The notes under the pieces: model-generated | Told to the model about the DNA's origin: nothing | Seen by the model: the letters and a program-made list of their open reading frames with translations, nothing else | Databases searched by the model: none | Origin: Globisporangium splendens | Taxonomy: Eukaryota > Oomycota > Peronosporomycetes > Pythiales > Pythiaceae | Reading direction: 5' to 3' | DNA length: 64,000 bases | NCBI GenBank assembly: GCA_006386115.1 | Contig: VFIW01000009.1 | Coordinates: 820,190-884,189, forward strand | Part shown: positions 43,224-53,299 of the stretch, piece by piece | Layout of the letters: each line of letters opens with the position of its first letter | Numbering within the stretch: the stretch's first letter is position 1 | Position numbers and translations under genes: made by a program

Positions 43224-43321
43224 AACAAACCACAGCATGTAACTTTTTCCGAACATGCATGGCTGCTAAATGTTGTCATTTTCAGTTACATAAAAGTTGC
43301 ACTTTGGAAGCCAAACGAGCA

Positions 43322-45547
43322 ATGCTCAAAACGGCAATGAGCTCCAACGGCGATGACAACAGCGATGGCGACAGCGATGGCGAGCACGTGCAGTGGGAAG
43401 ACGCTGGTGATACGACTGCTGCAGCAGCTGGCACCGCAGATAAAGAGGAAGCTGAGGATGACGAGGAGTTCATATACTCGGATGACGGCGCAGACGAGGA
43501 CGATGTCGACTGGGAGGATGTGGGCGAGAGCAGCTCTGCCACGCAGCAGCCGTCAATGGCCACAGTTCGATCACTAGTGCGTGCGCAGGAAGCTGATGGA
43601 GATGACGAGGGAGAGGACCGATTCGATGGTGATGACGACGATGGCGATGAGAATTACGACTATGAGGAAGACGCTGTAATGGAGGACGAAGAGGAAGAAG
43701 ACGAGCAGCAGCAGCAGACGTTGACGGATCTTCAGAAAGTGGACTGGGACCAAGTCAACAAGGTGCTCGCGAAGGAGGCCGCGAAGGCATCCAAAACCAA
43801 GAAGCGCAAGATCCATCGCATGTCGAAGGCCGACAAGGAGCGCGAGTTGGTGCTGCATCAGAGCCACTTGCTGCTGCTGTTGGCGACGCAGCTCAAGTGG
43901 AATGCGCTCTGCGAGTCTCCCGTGCTGCGCGGTCTGCTGCTATCTCTCACATGCGACAGCTCGTTCGATTTCTATACCGAGATGCGAAATCAACCGATGA
44001 AGTACTCGCTAGAGCTCTTGGTCCGTTGGTTCCGAGAACACTTTTGCATTGTTGAGGACACTAGTGACGCAGACAATGATGACCTTCAAGCTGCCGATGA
44101 GAATGGTGGCAGTGACGAAGTGCTAACGGAAGCGAAGCTAATGGAAGTGTTCTTTGCGAAACAAGGTCGAGAGCACGAGCTCGCTGTGCTGTTCACCGCG
44201 CTATGTCGCTCGTTGCGTCTGCGCTGTCGGCACACGAGCGCTTTGGATATGTTGCTGGTTCAGCAAAGCAAAGCATTCGAGTCTTCGTCGTCGACTTCGA
44301 GAAGCCCAAGCAGTCGACAGCGTACGAGGAAGCGCAGTCGCTCGAACGCTACGATGACGGAGGGAGATGCAGGAGATGATTCGACTGTGGAGGCGGTATC
44401 CACGCAAAGCTACTGGATCTGGTCCGAAGTGTACGACGACAAGAAGAAAGTGTGGATCCCGGTCGATGCCATCAGAAGACTTGTCGGTCGTCCACAGGAC
44501 ATTGAGCCTTTGCGCAAAGGTGCGCTGTTCAGTTATATCGTCTCGATCAGTGGCAGTGAACGGCTAATCGATGTGACGCCTCGCTATGCCGCACGATGGA
44601 GCAAGACTCTGGTGTTGCGAATCGCGGATGCATGGTGGGGATTTACGACGGATGCGATGAACGCAGAAGCGCTTAGTCGCGCAAGTTGCAGCAACCAGCT
44701 CTTCGATATCGACGAGCGTGAAGAAGAGCGCATCTTTGCCCAGGAGAAGTTGCAGCTTACAGCGATGACCGAGTCGGAAGAGATGCCCACGAGTCTCGAA
44801 GGCTTCAAGAAGCATCACCTGTACTGTCTCGAGCGTCATCTGGGACGATTCGAATGCATTTATCCTCGCAAAGCTGTCGGTATTTTCAAAGGTCAGCCCG
44901 TGTTTCTACGGGAACACGTGCACGTCACGCGTTCGGCGTATCAATGGCGGCGACTTGGTCGGGAAGTGAACGACAGCGAGCGCGAAAAGCCCGCGAAATG
45001 GTACAAGGTGTCCTCGAAAAACAATAATGGTGCAGGAGGCTCGGACGATGACGATGACGACGACGATGGTGGTGACATGGACCAGAAGAACAGAAGTAAC
45101 GGCGCACGGGCGATGTTTGGTGTGTGGCAAACGAGTGCATTCGTGCCGCCGCCCGTCGTGAATGGCATCGTGCCGAAGAACTCGTATGGGAACATTGAGC
45201 TCTGGAGCAAGGCCCACGTTCCTCGTCATGCCGTGCACGTGCAACTCCCACGCATCGAGAAAGTCGTGCAGCAACTCGGGATCGATTTTGCACCCGCTGT
45301 CGTGGGCTTTGAAGTCAAGGACGGTCGCAATGTGCCGAAATTCGACGGCGTCGTCGTCGCTGAGAGTTCGTTCGAGATGCTCGTCGATGCGCACGCGCAC
45401 ATCCAGCAGAGCACGATCGAGAAGGCAATTGAGAAGAACCAGCAGGTCATCGCGAAACGCTGGGAGCGCATCGTGAAGCGGCTTCTGCTGCGCCAGCGGC
45501 TGGAAGACGACTACGGAGCCATCGAGCCGTCGTCGTCGTCGTCATGA
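43322..45547 (+). CDS. XPC: XPC/Rad4 nucleotide-excision-repair damage sensor
   Basis: A single-exon gene of about 741 residues from the ATG at 43322 (MLKTAMSSNGDDNSDGD); 43337 is an equally possible start, and upstream codons overlap CEP44. The N-terminal 140 residues are strongly acidic (WEDVGESS, DDDDGDENYDYEED). A transglutaminase-like domain follows: LLLLLATQLKWNALCESPVL, ELAVLFTALCRSLRLRCR, YWIWSEVYDDKKKVWIPVDA. Beta-hairpin domains 1-3 follow: TSLEGFKKHHLYCLERHL, VHVTRSAYQWRRLGREV, FGVWQTSAFVPPPVVNGIVP, IDFAPAVVGFEVKDGRNVPK. XPC/Rad4 flips damaged bases and recruits TFIIH in global-genome repair. An acidic Asp run interrupts the BHD2 region. The C-terminus ends in poly-Ser. Confidence 0.92.
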   Translation: MLKTAMSSNGDDNSDGDSDGEHVQWEDAGDTTAAAAGTADKEEAEDDEEFIYSDDGADEDDVDWEDVGESSSATQQPSMATVRSLVRAQEADGDDEGEDRFDGDDDDGDENYDYEEDAVMEDEEEEDEQQQQTLTDLQKVDWDQVNKVLAKEAAKASKTKKRKIHRMSKADKERELVLHQSHLLLLLATQLKWNALCESPVLRGLLLSLTCDSSFDFYTEMRNQPMKYSLELLVRWFREHFCIVEDTSDADNDDLQAADENGGSDEVLTEAKLMEVFFAKQGREHELAVLFTALCRSLRLRCRHTSALDMLLVQQSKAFESSSSTSRSPSSRQRTRKRSRSNATMTEGDAGDDSTVEAVSTQSYWIWSEVYDDKKKVWIPVDAIRRLVGRPQDIEPLRKGALFSYIVSISGSERLIDVTPRYAARWSKTLVLRIADAWWGFTTDAMNAEALSRASCSNQLFDIDEREEERIFAQEKLQLTAMTESEEMPTSLEGFKKHHLYCLERHLGRFECIYPRKAVGIFKGQPVFLREHVHVTRSAYQWRRLGREVNDSEREKPAKWYKVSSKNNNGAGGSDDDDDDDDGGDMDQKNRSNGARAMFGVWQTSAFVPPPVVNGIVPKNSYGNIELWSKAHVPRHAVHVQLPRIEKVVQQLGIDFAPAVVGFEVKDGRNVPKFDGVVVAESSFEMLVDAHAHIQQSTIEKAIEKNQQVIAKRWERIVKRLLLRQRLEDDYGAIEPSSSSS

Positions 45548-45855
45548 GTTTCAGATAACTCTGCAGCAATCCAAATGCTTAATTCAGAAACGCGATTTGC
45601 GCAAACGACTTGTACCGTTCCGGCGGTGAGCGTCCGCTTGGTTTCTGCTTGTGCGAGTGGATCATCCGCTTGCCCTATCCCTTTTATCGGCATCCACCCT
45701 TTTTCTCTTTCAGAACCACGATCGCGACCAACACTCTGGCGCAACTCGCTTACTCAGTCAGTCAAACGCGGAAGGACCTCACGCATTCAGCAGCTCATTC
45801 CGCAATCCGTTCCCTTGCACCACGAGCATCCGCGCGATTCTTCCAGGACGAGCAC

Positions 45856-47297
45856 ATGCGGCGGGGCATTGCACAGCGCTGGATACCCACGCGGTGGCGG
45901 CCACGTGCAGCAACGGCAGCGTGTGCGAGTGTGAGCCAAGTGCTGATTCCCGAACGTCGATTCTTCCATAATGGACCACACACCTCGAGTGGCTCCAGCG
46001 GCAGCGTGGCGACGAAAGCCGAATGGAAGAAGCGCGTTGAAGACGGACCAGGATTTGCAGATTTCTTGAGCGCGGCACCCTCTGCCTCTGTTGTCTCCTC
46101 TGAAGAGAGTGATGGCGAGATGAGACGCCCGACGCCGGAAGAATCCTTGCAGCAGATTCGAGACATGCTCCAGCAAATCCGAGAAGTGGTACGAAAATGC
46201 TGGTTATGCGTGTGTGTCTTTGATGGCGCTTGCTAATGGTAATGGCCATGCTCACATTTGCGGGATGCTGACGAAAACAGGAGCACTTAAAGAAAACGCG
46301 AGCGCCAAACCTAGTCGATCGATTTGGACGCGAGCACACGTATTTGCGTATTTCGCTGACCGAACGATGCAACCTGCGCTGTCGGTACTGCATGCCGGAA
46401 GACGGCGTCGACTTGCAGCCGCAGGACAATCTGATGTCGACTGCAGAGATCGTTCGGCTTGCGAGATTGTTCGCCGCAGCAGGCGTGAACCGCATTCGGC
46501 TGACGGGTGGGGAACCGCTTCTGCGGCGCGATATCGTGGAGCTGGTTGCCCAGTTGCGAGCGATTGACGGCATCAACTCGGTGGGCGTGACGACGAACGG
46601 CATCACTTTGCAGCGCAAGCTCAAGGCACTGCAGGCAGCCGGTGTCGACCGATTGAACATCAGTTTGGATACGCTGCATGCTGACAAGTTCGCCAAAATC
46701 ACGAGACGGCAAGGCTTCCAGCGTGTCATGGATTCGATCGTCGAAGCCCAGGCACTTGGGTTTTCTCCTGTGAAGATCAACTGCGTCGTCATGCGCCACT
46801 TCAACATGGACGAGATTGTTGATTTTGTCGCATTCACCGAGAAGATGGCCGTTGACGTACGCTTCATTGAATGGATGCCGTTCGACAGCAACAAGTGGAA
46901 CGACGAGACGTTTGTATCCTTCAAGGAGATGATGGCGTTGATCCGACAGCGGTTCTCGACCGTGGAGAAGCTCGCAGATGACCCGAACGATACGTCGAAG
47001 GCGTTCCATGTGCCTGGATTCAAAGGCCAATTCGGGTTCATCACGTCTATGAGCGAGCATTTCTGTGGCTCGTGCAATCGCCTTCGTCTCACAGCCGACG
47101 GCAACTTGAAAGTGTGTCTCTTTGGAAACTCCGAGGTGAGTCTTCGCGATGCGATGCGCTACAACATCCCGGACGACGATATCCGTGACATCATCGATGT
47201 AGCCGTGAAGCGAAAGAAGTTTGCGCTTGGCGGACATGGTGACATGTACGGCATCTCCAAAGCAAAGAACCGACCAATGATTCTCATTGGCGGATAG
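45856..47297 (+). CDS. MOCS1: MOCS1A/MoaA, GTP 3',8-cyclase (molybdenum cofactor synthesis)
   Basis: Two exons, 45856-46188 and 46281-47297, 449 residues. This radical-SAM enzyme converts GTP to the cyclic intermediate that MoaC/MOCS1B turns into cPMP, normally in mitochondria. The N-terminus from the first usable ATG ([20 protein letters not shown]) is Arg-rich without acids, a good mitochondrial presequence. The radical-SAM Cys motif is [15 protein letters not shown] and the SAM site [12 protein letters not shown]. The second 4Fe-4S motif is [18 protein letters not shown]. The protein ends in Gly-Gly, as active MoaA requires. No MoaC domain is fused. The upstream frame is open without an ATG, so a further 5' exon is possible. 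Confidence 0.92.
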
Positions 47298-48120
47298 ACG
47301 GTTGCTTTCTTGTCCGGTCCGCGCTAGATGATGGATAGCGGATTCTTCGGATGTGTTGTTTGTCGCTTTTTGATCGTGTGCAGTAGAGTTCATCTTTTGG
47401 GTTTGCTTTGACTGTGCCCCATTGCCATGTACCATAGCGTCCAATTATGTTCGTCCACGGTACTTTCTTGTGACGAGAATGACGCACCTGATAAGGACTT
47501 TGCTTCACGGTCATCTTGCCAGATAAAGTAAGAATCGCACTTGCACGTCACGGCCACGCTGCTTCGACCCAGAACCACGTACTTGCAAAAAAGAAAAAAT
47601 CTTTCACGCAGCTTGTATCCTGAACGAATTGTAATCTTCATGCAAACGTTCTTGGCCAACTTAACATGTAGGGAGAGTGTCTTTGTCCTTCTTGCTTTCC
47701 TTTCGGCACTATGTGATCCTTCATCCTCGTACAACTGCATCAGGCTCACCACATGAACTTCTCTCGCCACGAAAAAACAAACCGAGCGCATCACACCTCG
47801 ACTGCTGTATGAACTGGTTCTCATGCTTCACGTCCCCCATGTATGCTTAGTCCTATGGCAAAGCAGCACGTTCGTTAATTCGATACACACAAGCATTCGG
47901 TTATCACAGAGCGACATACCTCGGACAATCTGGCTCGAGGTGGACTGCTTCTTCCTCTACTGCATTTCTCGTCTCTGTGTAGTGCAAAATAATGAGCTAT
48001 TCATCCTTCATTTCGGCAATTTAGCGAGAATTCAAATGTACCTGCGAGGATCGTTTCGACGGTGGTCATTGGGGCTTTTGGTGATGCAACGGCGACACAA
48101 ACAGAAAACCAGCCTTGCAA
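47298..48120. other. Intergenic, no supported gene
   Basis: The 823 bases between MOCS1A and the SR gene hold a 145-codon minus frame (47390-47824, MRTSSYSSRGVMRSV) with no recognisable motif, uneven codon use and no clear promoter. I leave it uncalled. The region should contain both 3' ends. Confidence 0.4.
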
Positions 48121-48918
48121 TCAGAAACAGCACCCAGCTAGAAAACTAACTACTACAAACCTTCCACGCGAGCGGGAGGTCGAGCGAGATCGGCGTGGCC
48201 TACGTAATGACGCAGCATCGTAAGGTGGGAGCAAAGCAAAGCCGGGTTAGCAGGAAACACAGACACTGTCCACGCCAATGCTACTTACGATAAAGGAGCT
48301 TCTCGCATCTGCTCAGGCGTCTTGCGTCGTTGTTGAGCAAACAACACTGCAATCTCACGTCCTTGGAACATCGTGCGATCCATCGCATACTTCATTTCGC
48401 GCGCTTCTCGTGAATCGTTAAACCTGATGCATCCAGAAAGTATCTCTCATGTCAGGATTACGCAACGTGCCACAGCTTTACAGCAACAGCATCGAAAGCA
48501 ATCGCACTCACTCAATAAATGCAAACCCCCTTGGTTCGTTCGTCGTAAAGTCTTTCGGGAGATACACATCCCGGATATCGCCATCTCTTCTCGAAAACGC
48601 GCGGCGCAGCTCATCTGGCGTCGTGTCAGATCCAAGGTTGCGCACGAGCAGACTCTGCGGTCGTCCACCTCGGTCTCCAAATCGTCCACGCGGTCCTCCT
48701 CGGTCATCACGTCCACGAGACCGCGATCGGCGCGGACTATCGCGTCGTCTTCGGTTGCCTCCACGATCTCGTTCACGCGAGTGGGACGATGACCGCGATC
48801 TTTGCCTTTTCGACACGGACCGCGAGCGAGACCGATCGCGCCGCGATGCGCCACTGCGGCTCTTGCTGGGACTGCGACTCGCGCTGCGGCGGCGCGGCGA
48901 TGCAGACCGACGCCCCAT
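48121..48918 (-). CDS. SR-type splicing factor: N-terminal RS domain plus one RRM
   Basis: Three exons, minus strand: 48512-48918, 48289-48423, 48121-48199; phases agree, 206 residues. It probably acts in pre-mRNA splicing. Start at 48918 (MGRRSASPRRRSASRSPSKS). Residues 1-80 are an RS/RD-rich region (RDRSRSRSVSKRQRSRSSSH). The RRM spans about 85-160: RNP2 is SLLVRNLGSDTTPDELRRAF, RNP1 is NEPRGFAFIEF, and DSREAREMKYAMDRTMFQGR, EIAVLFAQQRRKTPEQM follow. The last exon gives SPRRSRSTSRSRGRFVV and a short hydrophobic tail, so a second RS patch follows the RRM. RS placed before the RRM recalls SRSF10/SCL-like proteins. The exact last acceptor is less sure than the first two exons. Confidence 0.82.
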
Positions 48919-49179
48919 CCTCTTCTCTTCTCTTGTGCGGAGTGTGTGTGCGCGGAAGGCGGCAAATGCGCGAATGCGGGGTTGCACTTGCGCCGTCGTT
49001 TCCTTTCCTTTTGGCCATGAAAAGAAAGCGCGCGATCTTCAAGGGACGTGTGCCCATCCCCACATACAAACGTCAAGTGTATTTAACCTCCGCAGTCGCA
49101 TAATTGCATGCAATTAGGGAGAAAGTTGCCGTGTATCCATGTTGTGTGTGTTACCTATCAGAGCGCTGCAGTGTGTGGC

Positions 49180-50743
49180 TTAGGAGCGCGGACGCTTGCG
49201 CTGCACGGGCGTGGGCGAGCCGAGCTCGACGCAGCGCTCGTATGCGGCCCAGATCGAGTCGGCGATGACGGCGCGGAAGCCGTTCTTCTCGGCGCGGTAG
49301 AGCGCCGCGGCCGTCGTGCCGCCCGGCGACGTGATGTTGTTGCGCAGCACCACCGGGTGCACGTCCGACGCCTGCATGTACAGCGCCGAGCCGAGCATCG
49401 TCTGCTGCACGAGTTTCTTTTGGGTGCATGTATGACATCAGAGATTAGTACATTGCGCGCATGCGATAAGGGCGGAAGAAGCAGAGACATTACCGTCGCG
49501 ACGGCGCGAGAGAAGCCCATGTGCACGCCCGTGTCGATCATCGCCTCGGCGACCAAGAAGAAGTACGCTGTAGGCATTTACACATGGCAGTAAGCTGGTC
49601 AGTGCAGGCTAGGAGTACACACAGGGTTGAGAACGCACCTGGTCCCGTTCCCGAGAGCGCTGTCGCCATATCTAGCGAGCTCTCGTCGTCAACAAACACT
49701 TCAATACCGAATGCGCCGAGGATGCTTTTCGTCTGTCCGTCACCATTCAAAGACAAGGATCATAAGAAGATGGCAACAATGAAAGCGGCGTGCTGGCTAA
49801 GCAAAGCGTACCAGTGCGTGCTGCTCCTCGGTGACTTCGGACGATTGCGACCAGACCGTCATGCCTTCTCCGATCATCGCCGGCGTGTTTGGCATCGTTC
49901 GGATGATGCGACTCTCAGTACCAAGAATCGCCTGCATGCCTATCAATAAACGACAAAAGAACGAAGAGGTGAGTGGAATAGGCACAGCACGCAAGCGCAT
50001 TGAATAATGCAAGCGACTCCTCTATACCGTCAATGGTAGCGCCAGCGACAACAGAGATCACGAGCGCATCAGGTTTCATCGCACCGTGGAAGCTCTCCAT
50101 CACCTAATGCCATCAATACGTTGGTGTTTAATTTCTCTGTCTGTATCAAGCAACAAGCAAACTATGAGTGCACCTCTTTGAGCACTTGTGGCTTGACAGC
50201 CATGACGATAACATCGGCGCCCCTCACGGCCGTGACATTGCGGTCGCTCGTCATGATGTCCTTGCTCTGGTACTTCTTGCGGATATCTACAGTGCATTTA
50301 CATCGCATTAGCATCACTCACCTCTCATATACTAGTAAAATGCGCGCTTACTCACCAGGATTTGGATCCGACACCACGATCTTTTCACGCGGGATGAGCT
50401 CTTCGGAGAGCACGCCAGTGATGATGGCTTCAGCCATGTTGCCGCCGCCGACGACGGCAATGCGGCCGATGTTGAGCTGCTCCTTCGGCTCATCGTTGCC
50501 CTGCTTGCCGCGCTTCTGGCGCGAGTACGACGACGCAAAGCGTTCGCTCATGGTGCTGAATGGCGCGACGCCACTGGTGCTGGAGCTGGATACGCCGCAC
50601 GTTGCCGCCACTGCGCGCGTCGCACTGAAGCGCAGTGCGGAGGATCTGGAGGACGCCACGCGAGCGGAGACGGCGCCGCGACGAGACGCAGTGGCAGCGA
50701 GTCGCTGCAGCATGGAGGAGCGTGTCGTGCAGTAGGAGAGCAT
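49180..50743 (-). CDS. P5CR: Pyrroline-5-carboxylate reductase (proline synthesis), probably mitochondrial
   Basis: Seven exons, minus strand: 50356-50743, 50174-50286, 50028-50103, 49812-49939, 49639-49732, 49494-49567, 49180-49416; 1110 bases, 369 residues. The enzyme reduces P5C to proline with NAD(P)H. The N-terminal 90 residues look like a mitochondrial presequence ([20 protein letters not shown]). The Rossmann motif is [20 protein letters not shown]. Next come [52 protein letters not shown] and the dimerisation region [34 protein letters not shown]. Length beyond the usual 270-280 comes from the presequence. No defects. Confidence 0.92.
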
Positions 50744-51509
50744 TCGTAGCGAGAGATCTGCGGATGCGATGGAAAATGCGCAAATGACCAGCCAGCTGGT
50801 GCAGCATATCTTGTTGGGTTGGATAGATGTATCGTTTCTGATAAACCATAGCCTTCCTAAACCATTTGGCATGAAGCGAGTCTTGCGACATCTGTGCATA
50901 TGACATATCACATAGCCTCTCTATAGCAATGGGATATTGCTGGAAGTGGGACCAGTCGATTGCGCATTGCGATGATGGGAGCGCGACAATGCGACAGGCA
51001 AGCAGCAAGCGCACGTCATGTTTTGAACCTTTCCGTCGGCTTGAAGCCACAGGAAGAAATTGTGTGGAGGCAGCCTTCACAGCCAGAGGCTGCCGATCGC
51101 TGCCTCACGCTCTACACTGCTAGACGCGATTTGATGCTCGACATTCCCGTGAAAAGCTGCAGCGAAATGCACGAAGAGCACGGCAAAGGTGTCACTGTGA
51201 GATGATGGTGAATCCGCTCAGGGGAGCTTCGCTGTGATCACTTTTCTGCTTCCGTGGACATCAAACCGGGGCAACGCTTGGATATGTTTTCAAATAATCG
51301 CCGCTCCATACTGCAACAAGCAGCCCTCGCTCGACTCAGTTCACGGAAGGTTCTTCGCATCCCACTGTGGCACAGCGAGTGATTTTTTCCCCCTCGGTCT
51401 AAATGGTTGAAGCCTTCGTTTGCCTGTCGATCAGCCATTCCCGGTTCTTCGTCCAAGCCCCCAGATAAGCGCTGTTTGCTCCTGCACGGTGGCCGTCATT
51501 CTAGAGCGA
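50744..51509. other. Intergenic, no gene seen
   Basis: Upstream region of P5CR (minus) facing the kinase remnant (plus).  No motif-bearing frame was found on either strand. Confidence 0.4.
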
Positions 51510-52626
51510 TGGCCGACAAGGGCAGTTCACCGATCGTGACAATGATCCAGACGGATGCGTCGCTGCACAAGACCATGGATAAAGCTCTGCTTGCCGTCCA
51601 AGCTGAATGCAGCAAAATGTTCGAATCCCAAGACATGTGTGCGCATGTTCTCCACCGCCTGCAAGAAATTTACCGTCAGATCGCCCAAGTTGACACACAA
51701 GCAAATATATCATATCTCAAGTGGTAGAGCCGGGTGTTATTTCGCTGTCATGAGTTCCTAAACAAATTCAAAGGAAAACCCCTGGCCATGCGTCTCGTGT
51801 GCAATCGCGTGGTTGTTCACAAGATCAAGGAGGTTCACACCGAGATCGACAAGTTGCTTCAATTCCTTAGTCTCTCAAAGAGTGACGCCCTGCACAACTA
51901 GAAACGTCGATGGACAGAGTTTCAAGCCGTGCTGCTGTTTGAATTCGAAGCGCTGGGCAAGAACGCAGTCGAGCTCATGAGAGATCTTAGAACTCGAGAG
52001 AGTCAGGTCCAAGTGCTAGGTCTCCTGAAGTTCGAGAGCAAACAGACGTCTGGCGAGGGTGGGCACTCCGAATCCGAACTCGGAATACTTAATGCTGTTT
52101 TCGTCCAAATCGCGCGCATCTCTCGAACTGAAGTACCCCGCAGCCCCGACTGGTTCGGTGCTTTCCATGAGATCAAGCTGCGCAATACGTCGTTAAAGTG
52201 GCAGCGCGGAGCTTACGCGGGTTCAAAAGTTGCCATCAAGCGAGCCCACTTTTTGAGCATACAGCAGACAGACACGCATTTGCTGACCACGTCAGCGACT
52301 GGTATGCAATGAACTTCCTCCATGTTGTGCAGCTTTTCGGAGCATGCCACGTTGGAGATTCTTTCACGGTTTGTGAACACGCCGGCAACGGTATACTCGG
52401 TGAGTATTTGACCAAGAGCGACAGCAAGGCTCAAATGTGGCAAAAATTGTACGAGGCAGCTCCTGGTCTCCAGTTCATTCACTCCAGAAAAATTGTCCAC
52501 AGCGATATTCGATGCAAAAACATTCTGATTGGATCAGATAAGAAAGCGGAAATCAAGATCAGCTCAAGCTTGATGTCTGAGGAGAGCAGCGAGCCCATAT
52601 CCTTCGAATCCGACATCCTTTCCTTC
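51510..52626 (+). pseudogene. TKL-type protein kinase pseudogene
   Basis: The N-terminal helical region typical of Phytophthora TKL kinases is recognisable (KMFESQDMCAHVLHRLQEIY, then in another frame VVVHKIKEVHTEIDKLLQFL). The kinase part has the lobe-1 motif GAYAGSKVAIKRA, VVQLFGACHVGDSFTVCEHA, the catalytic loop KIVHSDIRCKNILIGSD and ESDILSFG, the region after the activation loop. Defects: a frame change near 51725, a TAG at 51899-51901 where Trp is expected (ALHN*KRRW), another frame change near 52300, and loss of the DFG-to-APE segment. The catalytic HRD is HSD. The sequence ends abruptly near 52626, where a chromodomain fragment on the other strand begins. Confidence 0.75.
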
Positions 52627-52629
52627 GGG

Positions 52630-53129
52630 CGATGGGCGGACCTGGTCAGCACCATGGTCAGACCGAAGCTCAAGTGCACCCACAACGACACCATACTGCC
52701 GACCTCCTTTAGCCGGAGGAAGTTGTCCAGGACCACCAGCCACACCTCGGCGCCTTGCAGGTTCTCCACAGGCTCCCACGTGCACTGGGAGTCTTCGGGG
52801 TCGCCTTCGTGCAGTACCCACTTGACGCAGTGCTTGAGGACGCCGTCAATGTCCACCGTCCGGCCAGTCATCGCCCCGATCTCGCAGATTTCGATCTCTG
52901 GGACACCGATTTCAACGTCGTAAGCTGGTTTGCGCCGCACAGAAGTGCGCGTGTCTTGATCCACCGCTGTCGTCGCTGATGGCAGCATCCCAGGTGGGAG
53001 CAGTGGAAACGATGGTCGCGCCACTGGCCTCACTGGACACCGCCTGGCCTCCATCACCACATCGCGGTCTTCAGAGCCCGGTGGTCCGTCGGCAGCAGCA
53101 TCGGTCGTCACTTCCACCTTCACGCACAT
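52630..53129 (-). pseudogene. Chromodomain-encoding fragment
   Basis: A minus-strand frame from an ATG at 53129 (MCVKVEVTTDAAADG) encodes an acidic/Pro-rich lead, YDVEIGVPEIEICEI and a chromodomain core, VLKHCVKWVLHEGDPEDSQC then TWEPVENLQGAEVWL. The frame then runs on into antisense kinase sequence, so the original 3' end is lost. It could derive from a retrotransposon or from a chromatin protein. The chromodomain differs from that of the Gypsy copies in this window. Confidence 0.5.
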
Positions 53130-53299
53130 CGTCGTCGAGTGAAAACGAGCTCAAAGTTGGATGCGATGCATCATAAAAACGATTCACACTCGGTTGGGGA
53201 TTTTAAAATCGATACCCTATGTAATATGATTTACTTCCACAAAGAAATCCATTGTTGATTAGCTTGTAAACTAATACCTTCTCTATAAAGATTAGTTGG

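Noticed and set aside
43187..43321. Upstream ATG extending XPC by 45 residues
   Set aside because: It lies inside the CEP44 coding end, and the extra residues have no XPC similarity. 43322 or 43337 is the better start.
45575..45855. Extra 5' exon for MOCS1A starting at 45575
   Set aside because: A GTGAGC donor and TTTCAG acceptor exist, but the phase does not join to the MoaA frame. The Arg-rich ATG at 45856 gives a good presequence.
47390..47824. 145-codon minus-strand ORF after MOCS1A
   Set aside because: No motif, no homology recognised, and irregular composition. Probably chance.
50121..51080. Frames of about 200 codons on both strands over P5CR exons 1-2 and upstream
   Set aside because: They shadow the P5CR coding sequence or cross its introns; none shows a domain.
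51510..52923. Functional TKL kinase
   Set aside because: A stop at 51899, several frame changes and loss of the DFG-APE segment rule out an active product.
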